6,293 nt of DNA from the NCBI GenBank assembly GCA_021158865.1, contig JAGGSX010000133.1, positions 1 through 6,293 of the forward strand, read 5' to 3'. The position numbers and the translations under genes were made by a program. Under the pieces are notes generated by a model, which saw only the letters and a program-made list of their open reading frames with translations, was not told the origin of the DNA and ran no database searches. Position 1 is the stretch's first letter. The number at the start of each line of letters is the position of its first letter. Source of the DNA: Thermoplasmata archaeon (GTDB lineage Archaea > Thermoplasmatota > E2 > UBA202 > JdFR-43). Below are positions 1-6,293 of the stretch, piece after piece.

Positions 1-25
1 GTTCATCACCATCATCTTATGGCTT

Positions 26-47
26 GGGAGGCTTATATGTGCCTCCC
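26..47. repeat. Perfect 7-bp inverted repeat (hairpin) with 8-nt loop
   Basis: GGGAGGC (26-32) and GCCTCCC (41-47) are exact reverse complements around an 8-nt A/T-rich loop. The stem is very G/C-rich compared with its surroundings. No T-tract follows on either strand, so it does not look like a factor-independent terminator. It lies just beyond the truncated end of the transposase remnant and could be a relic of the insertion-sequence end or of a deletion junction. Nothing else recognisable lies in 1-57: the minus-strand frames there are short and match no family I know. Confidence 0.5.
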
Positions 48-57
48 TGCGGAAGAT

Positions 58-515
58 TCACATGCTATCTTTCATGTAAAGCCCTTTTGCCAATAGATGC
101 CCAAGGTCATTACCTTTTCCATCTACAGCATTTATATCATATCTCTTATTTCCTTTCTCTTTTAATACAACTTCATCAACATACATTTCCTTTTATTTTT
201 GGCTTCTTATTCTTTTTAAAATTTTCTAAAAGACGAGCATATTTTCTTACCCAATGTAAGATGACACCATCATAGAGATAATATCCTTCATGTTGCCAGA
301 TAAAATCTCTTATTTTAGATAGAGACAATCCCTCTGCATATAAATGCAAGGTTTTTACGATTATTTCCTTCGGATGTGTCATGTATTCAAATCCATCTCT
401 TTCAATGAATCTTCTTTTACATTCATTACACTTGTATATCTGTTTGGTTGTATATTTGTTATATCTTTTTCCAGCTTTCACAATATCCTCACTTCCACAA
501 TAAGAATATTTTCAT
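58..515 (-). pseudogene. Degenerate, truncated IS transposase (zinc ribbon, HTH-like region, start of DDE domain)
   Basis: This is the remnant of an insertion-sequence transposase of the type with an N-terminal zinc ribbon, a helical DNA-binding part and a DDE catalytic domain; IS6/IS240-like is my best guess but the family is not certain. The longest intact stretch is 481-176 (101 codons from a GTG). It carries C-x2-C followed by RRFIERDGF, then a helical segment (PKEIIVKTLHLYAEGLSLSKI) typical of archaeal IS transposases. The ancestral start is probably the ATG at 515-513, because GAGGGG (528-523) sits about 7 nt upstream. One extra base in the T-run 509-512 (plus strand) puts that ATG out of frame. 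In the corrected frame the first zinc motif reads YSYCGSE where CPYCGSE is expected, so the first cysteine is lost. At the other end the frame stops at 176-178, but a shift of about 2 nt near 179-186 restores VDEVVLKEKGNKRYDINAVD, the expected first-Asp segment of the catalytic domain. That frame ends at TGA 60-58. The rest of the catalytic domain is missing, so the gene is not functional. Confidence 0.8.
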
Positions 516-544
516 TTTCCATCCCCTCAAGAAGAAAATAAAAA

Positions 545-562
545 AGATGTTTATAAGCATCT
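545..562. repeat. Near-perfect 18-bp palindrome centred on TTATAA
   Basis: The sequence AGATGTTTATAAGCATCT is symmetric apart from one T/G position in each arm. It lies between the transposase remnant and the large surface-protein gene, upstream of the TATA-like box at 592-603. It could be an operator for that gene, a divergent promoter element (TTTATAAG itself resembles an archaeal TATA box) or part of an insertion-sequence end. The sequence alone does not decide between these. Confidence 0.45.
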
Positions 563-571
563 CGGATTTGT

Positions 572-584
572 AGGAGAATCTCCT
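572..584. promoter_or_regulatory. 13-bp palindrome (AGGAGA-A-TCTCCT), possible operator
   Basis: Perfect 6-bp arms flank a single central A. The site ends 7 nt before the TATA-like box of the downstream gene, where an activator or repressor could act on basal factor binding. It has no following U-tract, so termination is unlikely. The operator role is inferred from position and symmetry only. An alternative is a leftover insertion-sequence terminal repeat. Confidence 0.4.
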
Positions 585-591
585 TTTCAAT

Positions 592-603
592 AAAATATAA
601 ATA
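592..603 (+). promoter_or_regulatory. Archaeal TATA-like box for the DUF11 surface-protein gene
   Basis: AAAATATAAATA is the most TATA-like stretch upstream of the gene. With the usual archaeal spacing of about 25 nt, transcription would start near 622-628, leaving a short leader containing the Shine-Dalgarno site. A second candidate, TTTATAA at 550-556, would give a leader of about 60 nt. The assignment depends on the window being archaeal. Confidence 0.4.
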
Positions 604-627
604 ATCTCTAACCCATTATTCAATAGT

Positions 628-633
628 GGTGAT
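628..633 (+). promoter_or_regulatory. Shine-Dalgarno site GGTGAT
   Basis: GGTGAT matches the 3' end complement of 16S rRNA (the GGTGAT part of AGGAGGTGATC) and ends 5 nt before the ATG at 639. It supports that ATG as the start of the large coding region. A start there also gives a complete signal peptide. Confidence 0.6.
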
Positions 634-638
634 AGATT

Positions 639-728
639 ATGGCATGGAGAAATAGAAATAGTATATGGATTGTTGTGGCTTTTATAGCGTTTATCCTTGC
701 ATCAGCCTTTTTTATGACGGCAGAAGCC
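639..728 (+). other. Sec signal peptide of the surface protein
   Basis: Residues 1-30 show a basic start (RNR at 4-6), a long hydrophobic core (about 9-26) and an AEA|Q cleavage site between residues 30 and 31, the classical A-x-A motif for signal peptidase I. The mature protein would start at QSSQ and lie outside the membrane. No second membrane segment is visible in the rest of the window, so anchoring must be sought at the missing C-terminus. Confidence 0.8.
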
Positions 729-3700
729 CAATCATCACAGCTTGCCGTCAATGTGATTTCTCCTGATGAGGTCAACGTATGCGAGCCCACCAACTACACA
801 TTATATATAAACAATACAGGTACGGAGCCTGCTCACAACATAACTGTAAATGTTAGCCTGTTAGCAGATTTCCATTACCTAAACGGAAGCACCATCATAA
901 CCTTCCCAAATGGCACATCAAACATTGATCCTGTGACAAGCGGGCAAAATCTCACATGGAATTTAACTCCAGTTGTCAGCTCGCTGGGCGTTAACGATAC
1001 GATTAAAATCAATTTTTCTGCCGTTGCATACTGCAATGCATCTGGTGGAAATCTAAAAGCAACGATATATTATGACAGCAAATCCACCTCCGCATCTTCA
1101 TCCTCCATACTCGTTAATAAAGGCCTCCTCCTCATCGAAAAACTTCCCCAGCAGCAGGAGGCAGGCGTGGGTGACACAGCCAACTGGACAGTCAGAGTTA
1201 CAAACATTGGGACAGGGCCTCTTTTCAATGTTACTGTTATCGATACCCTTGGAAGCGGTCTTGTTCTTGTTTCAACAAATGCAACCTCTTGGCCTGTGTG
1301 GCATTATGACAGGATAGACGTGGACGAAAGCAGAATTGTGTATGTGGCAGCAATGGTGATGAGCTGCGAGAATCTAACCAATACTGTTAATGCCACATGG
1401 GGTTGTCATGGTATATGCGAGGAAACATTTGCTCAGGGGGCAATTAAACTCGTAGTCAGACCACCAGATATAGATTATATCATTGAGCCAGATCCCATAG
1501 AGGTGCCATATTGTGGAAACGCGACAGTATGGCTCAATATAACAAATAGCGGAACTGGAATGGCAAAGAATGTTAGATTTTTTATAAAAAATATGCCTTC
1601 AGATTATACAATTACAAATGTGACAGGAGGAGTATACTATGAAATCAATTCAACACTCTATATTGGCACAATAAATGCAGGCTCTTCCAAAAATGTTTCA
1701 TTTCAATTTGGTCCAAAGTGGCAGGAAAGATGTTCTGCATCATCAAGTGGAACTCTCCTCTTTGATCCAAAATATGAAGATCAGTGCGGTAATCCGTGGG
1801 CTGCCCCTCCCGTAAAATACATCTCTTTCTCCCGCCAGAGTGCTCCTTCAGTAAATCTGGATATAACCGGGCCAAACTTGCTTCATATTGGGGAGGATGG
1901 CACCTTTAAAATTGTAGCGACATATCATCACGGTGGATGCATATATAACAACATAACGACGAATATTACAGGCGATTTTCCTTCCGGCTTTGTTGTAATT
2001 GATGCAGATGGTGGCACTGTAAATGGGAGCACCATAGCCTGGTACAACATCACTCTGCAGGACGGTATATCATGGATAAGAAACGTTACCCTATTCAATG
2101 AAGGGGAATGCGGGATTATGGTTTCTGGTAGCGTATACATGGAGGCGGTTCCAGATTGCTGTTATTGCCCAATTTCTGCCAATTCTTCATTTCAACTTGC
2201 CAGTGTTTGCCCGCAGAATTATACAATGGTGAATGAAATTGCTTGGAACAGGACAGCGTCTCCATCATATGTAGAAAATTCTCATAATATCACGTATTAC
2301 AACAATATCACATTCTATGTTAATGCAAGCTGGGGCGATATATGGTTCAGAGAGAGAGCGAACAATGGGCAAACATTCTGCCCGCATGGAGAGATGAACG
2401 GCACGGCAACATTCATCATAAACGGAAGCATTTATGTGAGCAGGAATATAACTCTCGGGCAATGGTTCAATCTTTCTTTCCTTGATTTATATGCGTTTCT
2501 TGCCAATGGAACAAATCTTTCCATAATATATGGAATTCATCAGTGGAATCCGGGCACCTTTGTTGCATGGGCTGATTTGTATATGGCTGGTCATCCAAAT
2601 CCTGATTCGCAGGATGGAATGTATCATTCCGGTGTATGGGTAACTGTGGACAGAGCGGATTATTCAATAGGCATAGATATTCCTCTGGCAGTTAGTGACT
2701 GCGGCGTATACAATGCAACTATTTCCATAAGAAATGATAGCAACTGGGATTGCCACGATATGGTTGTTGTTTTAAATGGAACAAATTACTTCTATATTAA
2801 CAACAGCACTTCAATCACTGGCATTAAATATTACAATGAAACACTTGGTAAATATGTCGATGTGCCATTTTTTGAACCAGAAATCATTGGCAGTTCCTAT
2901 ATGTGGAATTTTTCAAAGCACGGATATGGTAAGATACATAGCGGTGGGAGCATAACCATCGGTGTAATAAAAAGATGCGACAGCCCTGCTGGCATCTCAG
3001 CCTCTCTCTCATATAAAGATAACTGCAATTTTGAGTATGTGGAAAGTGCCCACGACTCACCATTAATGGTTACCTCAGGAGATTTGATATTGCTTAAAAC
3101 ACCTGAAGAAACATTTGCATATTCACGAGAATTAAACTGGAGGATTTATGTGATAAATAAAGGAAATGGAACTGCCTTCAATGTTGTCGCAGATGATATT
3201 CTTCCGAAAAATTTGAGTTATGTGTCATCAACCATAGATGGAACGGCAGATCCTGCAAATACAACGGTGAGCGGGCATAATATAACATGGTATCTGGGTG
3301 ATATGGCACCAAGCGAGTGTAGAATAATCGAAATAAATGCAAACCTTACAGGATGCGAGTATGTGAACAATTATGCGGAGGCGAAATGGGGATGCATCAA
3401 TGGGATGATATGCCAGCAGGTAAATGACTCTTCTATTGTGAGGCTTATAGTCAATCAGATACTCGTAATAAGGCATGATATTACTGCTATTGACAGATGC
3501 GGTGATGAGGCGGTGGTAACCATTGTTTTGAAAAATGGGCAGACAGATACCTATGATGTAAATGTTACTGAATATTTGCCAGAGAATTTAACTTATGTTC
3601 CAGGTTCATGGTCTGTTGATGGAGCAATGCCATCCGATTTTGTTATGTGGAGAAACAACATTTCATGGCATTTTAATTATTTGCCAAGAGGAACTACGGT

Positions 3701-5315
3701 TACCATTACATTCAATGTAACAATCTCTTCTCCATGCGCAGAGATTTCTCAATCAGCGAGAGCTAAAGTTAATTACACTCTCCCATGCACCGCCTATGGT
3801 GCTGAAGATACAAAGGATTTCATACCTCAAATTGCACAGCCACATCTGAGCATAACAAAGACACCAGATTATATTAGTGCAAAGCCTGGAAATGTGATCA
3901 ACTGGACAATTACTATAATAAGTGATGGAGATTATGAAGCAAAGAACGTAACATTACATGATATCCTTCCAACGAATGTTGATTATGTTTCTTCCTCTCC
4001 TTCTCCATCTGCAGGAAATGGAAGCTCTTTAAATCCTCTTGTATGGAATCTTTCCAATATGAGTGTTGGAAGCAGTATTTCAATAAATATTTCTGCTCTG
4101 ATTAAATCATGCACGGTAAATGATACAATAAATAATGCCACCATTGAATGGGGATGCTGCCCGCTTGCAAGAGAAAGCAATAATGCATTTGCTTACCTTA
4201 GAACATCTCCAGATATAATTTTGGACCAGGAGCATGGCGAAATAATTCCATGCGGAGGCAGTTTCACAATCACAATTTATAATAATGGTTCTGTTGCAAA
4301 TGTTAGCAGTATATGGTTTGAATTGCCTTCTGGCTATGTATATAAGTTGGGCTCTGCAATAATAACAAGCAGTAATGCGAGCAGATTTTTTGCAAGCCAG
4401 GAGCCAATAGATCACTCTGTCATAAATGGAACAATTGTTTGGAATAACGGCAACATTGATTTCGTATATTACAATGAAACAATAACCATTTACTTTGAAA
4501 TTGTTGATGATGGCATAAATTGCGCCAATGACATAACATCATACGCAAATACAACCTTCCATTACAGAAATACATGCAATAACTCATTTACTACCAACGC
4601 CAGTCAGGTTATAAACCCTCATCATCCATTACTTGGTGTAAATATATCTCCCTCAATCCGAGTTTTGAATGAAAATGGAAGCACAGCAACTTGGACAATA
4701 TATGTGAGCAACAATGGAGATACAACAGCAAGAAATGTGAGTATAGTAAGCATACTTGGCTCAGCATTCCAGAATTCAAGCATAGTTGTTAAGTTTTCGA
4801 ACGGAAGCATCGATGCCCAGGCAATTGTGAAGGATAACAGCATAACATGGCTCAATCAAACAGTTCCAACTGGAAGCAACACATGGATCCGCATCATATA
4901 TGCAAACTGCACCGCGGGCGGCGCCACAAACCATACTGTTTATGTTAACGGAACCTGCAATTCCGGATGCGTATACGGCATTGCAAAAGCCAAAACATTT
5001 GTGGCACGTCAGAATGTGAGCAAGTTCCCAGATATGGTTAGAACGATAGGAGAATATGCCAACTTCAGCATAAATGCCAGCCTCTGGGGGGTCGGTGAGG
5101 TATACAGAAATGCGAGTGTTGAAGATATTCTCCCCTCTGGACTAATTTATGTTAATTCAACTATTGGCGGAATTTGGGCGCCAGATAATACAACCGTGGC
5201 AGGACAGCACATAGTATGGAGACTCGGAAACATAACTGGAGTAAAAAATGTAACAATAAATATAAGTACAATCGTTGCAGATGCTGCAGAAATCAAAATG
5301 GAACAACATTGCTGA
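639..5315 (+). CDS. Giant secreted DUF11-repeat surface glycoprotein (N-terminal 1558 codons, interrupted by frameshift)
   Basis: This is a large extracellular protein made of tandem DUF11-like beta-sandwich domains of about 110-140 residues, probably a cell-surface or S-layer-associated glycoprotein. Residues 1-30 are a Sec signal peptide. Domain limits by eye: 35-155, 160-272, 276-397, 404-520, a divergent module 525-670, 672-812, 814-935, 940-1065, 1068-1190, 1190-1326, 1330-1455 and 1456-1551. Typical DUF11 signatures are WTVRVTNIGTGPLFNVTVID (183-202), WTITIISDGDYEAKNVTLHD (1089-1108) and repeated DILP-x-YV-S motifs (853, 1108 and 1497 areas). I counted about 90 N-x-S/T sequons. Cysteines follow a regular alternating pattern between domains, as expected for disulfides outside the cell. 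The start is supported by GGTGAT at 628. The TGA at 5313-5315 is premature: the last residues (about IKMEQHC) are out of frame, and the domain resumes in another frame from about 5291. The natural protein is much longer. No catalytic motif is seen. The DUF11-type architecture is clear; the biological role (adhesion, coat, interaction) is not. Confidence 0.88.
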   Translation: MAWRNRNSIWIVVAFIAFILASAFFMTAEAQSSQLAVNVISPDEVNVCEPTNYTLYINNTGTEPAHNITVNVSLLADFHYLNGSTIITFPNGTSNIDPVTSGQNLTWNLTPVVSSLGVNDTIKINFSAVAYCNASGGNLKATIYYDSKSTSASSSSILVNKGLLLIEKLPQQQEAGVGDTANWTVRVTNIGTGPLFNVTVIDTLGSGLVLVSTNATSWPVWHYDRIDVDESRIVYVAAMVMSCENLTNTVNATWGCHGICEETFAQGAIKLVVRPPDIDYIIEPDPIEVPYCGNATVWLNITNSGTGMAKNVRFFIKNMPSDYTITNVTGGVYYEINSTLYIGTINAGSSKNVSFQFGPKWQERCSASSSGTLLFDPKYEDQCGNPWAAPPVKYISFSRQSAPSVNLDITGPNLLHIGEDGTFKIVATYHHGGCIYNNITTNITGDFPSGFVVIDADGGTVNGSTIAWYNITLQDGISWIRNVTLFNEGECGIMVSGSVYMEAVPDCCYCPISANSSFQLASVCPQNYTMVNEIAWNRTASPSYVENSHNITYYNNITFYVNASWGDIWFRERANNGQTFCPHGEMNGTATFIINGSIYVSRNITLGQWFNLSFLDLYAFLANGTNLSIIYGIHQWNPGTFVAWADLYMAGHPNPDSQDGMYHSGVWVTVDRADYSIGIDIPLAVSDCGVYNATISIRNDSNWDCHDMVVVLNGTNYFYINNSTSITGIKYYNETLGKYVDVPFFEPEIIGSSYMWNFSKHGYGKIHSGGSITIGVIKRCDSPAGISASLSYKDNCNFEYVESAHDSPLMVTSGDLILLKTPEETFAYSRELNWRIYVINKGNGTAFNVVADDILPKNLSYVSSTIDGTADPANTTVSGHNITWYLGDMAPSECRIIEINANLTGCEYVNNYAEAKWGCINGMICQQVNDSSIVRLIVNQILVIRHDITAIDRCGDEAVVTIVLKNGQTDTYDVNVTEYLPENLTYVPGSWSVDGAMPSDFVMWRNNISWHFNYLPRGTTVTITFNVTISSPCAEISQSARAKVNYTLPCTAYGAEDTKDFIPQIAQPHLSITKTPDYISAKPGNVINWTITIISDGDYEAKNVTLHDILPTNVDYVSSSPSPSAGNGSSLNPLVWNLSNMSVGSSISINISALIKSCTVNDTINNATIEWGCCPLARESNNAFAYLRTSPDIILDQEHGEIIPCGGSFTITIYNNGSVANVSSIWFELPSGYVYKLGSAIITSSNASRFFASQEPIDHSVINGTIVWNNGNIDFVYYNETITIYFEIVDDGINCANDITSYANTTFHYRNTCNNSFTTNASQVINPHHPLLGVNISPSIRVLNENGSTATWTIYVSNNGDTTARNVSIVSILGSAFQNSSIVVKFSNGSIDAQAIVKDNSITWLNQTVPTGSNTWIRIIYANCTAGGATNHTVYVNGTCNSGCVYGIAKAKTFVARQNVSKFPDMVRTIGEYANFSINASLWGVGEVYRNASVEDILPSGLIYVNSTIGGIWAPDNTTVAGQHIVWRLGNITGVKNVTINISTIVADAAEIKMEQHC
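2211..2648 (+). other. Divergent module inserted between DUF11-like domains (residues about 525-670)
   Basis: This segment breaks the regular domain pattern. It lacks the N-x-G/NNG turn followed by the N-V-x-V strand that marks the flanking DUF11 domains. It is instead rich in aromatic residues (WGDIWF, GQWFNLSF, HQWNPGTFVAWADLYMAG) and holds about 11 sequons but only one internal cysteine (C581), with C524 just before it. It may be a separate beta-rich domain, for example carbohydrate- or surface-binding, or a very diverged DUF11 repeat. I do not recognise the family. Confidence 0.45.
5289..5299 (+). other. Frameshift site (one base missing, -1) in the DUF11 gene
   Basis: Up to GCA at 5286-5288 the first frame reads the expected end of a domain (NISTIVADAA). 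From AAT at 5291 the next frame reads NQNGTTLLNEAT. The homologous stretch of the later repeat reads ADVMSNQNGTHLINTAT with no shift. The distance from GCAGAT to AATCA is 14 nt here (5277 to 5291) but 15 nt in the later copy (6125 to 6140), so exactly one base is missing, most simply an A in the run at 5290-5292. It may be a genuine mutation, phase-variation-like slippage or an assembly/sequencing error. Confidence 0.8.
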
Positions 5316-6293
5316 ATGAGGCGACGCTACTCCATGATGACGGATTTGGCAATATTTATCCATCCGTGAGCAATGCATCGATTTTAATTTTAGAACCAGA
5401 TCTTGCCATAACAAAGAATGCAAACAAAAGCATCGTTGAGTCAGGAGATATTGTCAATTACACCATAACCGTGCAGCATACAGTTGCAAGCTCATGGACA
5501 GCATACGATGTATGGATTAACGATACAATACCAGATGGAATGACCTATATTTCCAATTATTCAAATCCATCTGCAGATAAGGTTGTGCAGAATGGAAAGC
5601 ATATCTCATGGTATTATAGCAGCATTCCAAAAGGAACGATAATAACAATAAATTACACTGTCAGTATTGATAGCGATATTGTTGCAAATCAGCCTATGAT
5701 AAATGAAGCAAATGTAACATGGACAAGTATGGCAGGAAGCAATGAACATGAACGATTCGGAAATGGAACAGCACTGGATGATTACAACAGATATGATAGC
5801 TACTCCATACATGCAAATAACAACGTAGTAATAACAAAAGCACCCAAAAATATGAGGAATTATACAATAGGAGAGATAACAAATTACACCATTTTTGTAG
5901 ATTTACCAAAGGACACATTCCATAATGTGTGGATTAATGATACACTGCCCGCTGGCTTAATATATCTTCCCTCCTCATTCTCAATGTCAGCAAATAATGA
6001 TAGTTTTGCTGAGAGTATTTCCACACCAAACGATGGCTCTACACCAGTTCAAATCTCATGGTATCTTGGAAATGTTAATAACAGCAATGATGCGGATATT
6101 GTAATAACATTCAATGCAACAATAGCAGATGTTATGAGCAATCAGAATGGAACACATCTGATAAACACTGCCACATTCACATGGAATGATTACTCCAGCA
6201 ATCAGCATTCAATTTCAGATAATTCAGGCATTGCACAGATTTTAGAACCAGATCTTGCCATAACAAAGAATGCAAACAAAAGCATCGTTGAGT
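5291..6293 (+). CDS. Continuation of the DUF11 surface protein in another frame, 3' partial
   Basis: This frame stays open to the end of the window (334 codons) and continues the same protein after the single-base shift; I see no independent start with a ribosome-binding site. It finishes the domain begun at codon 1456. Two more DUF11-like domains follow: about 5393-5815, starting EPDLAITKNANKSIVESGD, and about 5822-6235, starting NNVVITKAPKNMRNYTIGE. A third begins at 6245 with the same EPDLAITKNANKSIVES. The two complete domains share VWINDT[IL]P-[DA]G-[ML] and ISWY signatures. There is not one cysteine in this part, unlike the Cys-rich domains upstream, but sequons remain frequent. A gene finder may call it as a separate gene from an internal ATG, GTG or TTG, which would be an artefact. 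The stop codon and any C-terminal anchor lie outside the window. Confidence 0.8.
5387..5441 (+). repeat. Direct repeat, copy 1 (55 bp)
   Basis: These 55 bases are identical to the last 55 bases of the window. They encode the start of a DUF11-like domain (ILEPDLAITKNANKSIVES) in the same reading frame as copy 2. Identity ends abruptly on the left: the bases at 5385-5386 (TA) differ from AG at 6237-6238. Confidence 0.9.
6239..6293 (+). repeat. Direct repeat, copy 2 (55 bp), cut by the window end
   Basis: This is an exact copy of 5387-5441, offset by 852 bp (284 codons, in frame). It runs to the final base, so the true repeat may be longer. It marks the start of another unit of the two-domain tandem repeat. 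Confidence 0.9.

Noticed and set aside
26..47. Hairpin as a transcription terminator for the transposase or a gene left of the window
   Set aside because: The stem is strong but no T-run follows on either strand.
24..541. Two plus-strand open frames (24-275 and 344-541)
   Set aside because: They lie antisense to the transposase remnant, show Phe/Leu/Ser-rich composition typical of reverse-strand shadows, and have no family match or ribosome-binding site.
5243..5249. A-AAA-AAT heptamer in the reading frame, resembling a programmed -1 frameshift site before the premature stop
   Set aside because: Slipping here would enter the right frame but replace the normal end of the domain (NVTINISTIVADAA) with a Cys/Lys-rich nonsense stretch. 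Domain homology stays in the first frame up to 5288, so the missing base near 5290 explains the data better.
1072..5918. Several short open frames of 65-102 codons on the minus strand, and one on plus (1072-1317), inside the DUF11 gene
   Set aside because: All overlap the well-supported DUF11 coding frames, have low-complexity Cys/His/Ile/Tyr-rich translations and no credible starts.
5216..6293. Separate downstream gene starting at an internal ATG (5216) or TTG (5309)
   Set aside because: No Shine-Dalgarno site or signal peptide precedes these codons, and the encoded sequence starts in the middle of a DUF11 domain that the upstream frame already began.

Overview
The window looks archaeal, most plausibly a euryarchaeal or Thermoplasmatota-like lineage. 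The signs are a large secreted protein built from DUF11-type beta-sandwich repeats and packed with Asn-X-Ser/Thr sequons, an A/T-rich TATA-like element a short distance upstream of a GGTGAT ribosome-binding site, frequent ATA (Ile) and AGA/AGG (Arg) codons, and a low G+C content (about 40% by eye). The lineage call is an inference; no rRNA or marker gene is present.

Layout. (1) Positions 1-57 hold no recognisable gene, only a perfect 7-bp hairpin. (2) Positions 58-515, minus strand, are a decayed 5' part of an insertion-sequence transposase (zinc ribbon, helical region, start of a DDE catalytic domain). It has two frameshifts, a damaged zinc ribbon and no remaining catalytic core. (3) Positions 516-638 form the intergenic control region: two palindromes, a TATA-like box and a Shine-Dalgarno site, all serving the rightward gene. 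(4) Positions 639 to the end of the window are one giant surface-protein gene. It has a Sec signal peptide and then about 14 consecutive DUF11-like domains with one divergent module. A single-base frameshift near 5289-5299 splits it into a 1558-codon open frame (639-5315) and a continuation in another frame (about 5291 to beyond 6293). The gene is therefore incomplete at its 3' end and its anchoring region is not visible.

The main observations concern the giant protein. Its domains alternate between two cysteine-defined types, and the spacing suggests a disulfide staple across each A-to-B domain junction. The cysteines vanish completely after about residue 1444, where the last domains become Cys-free. 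About 90 N-glycosylation sequons lie in the first 1558 codons (hand count). The last 55 bases of the window exactly duplicate positions 5387-5441, 852 bp (284 codons) upstream, whereas sequence just before the repeat is clearly diverged. This points to a tandem two-domain unit of unknown copy number, at which the assembly or the window stops.

No metabolic operon, RNA gene, CRISPR array or complete mobile element is present. The two genes are divergent neighbours with no evident functional link.
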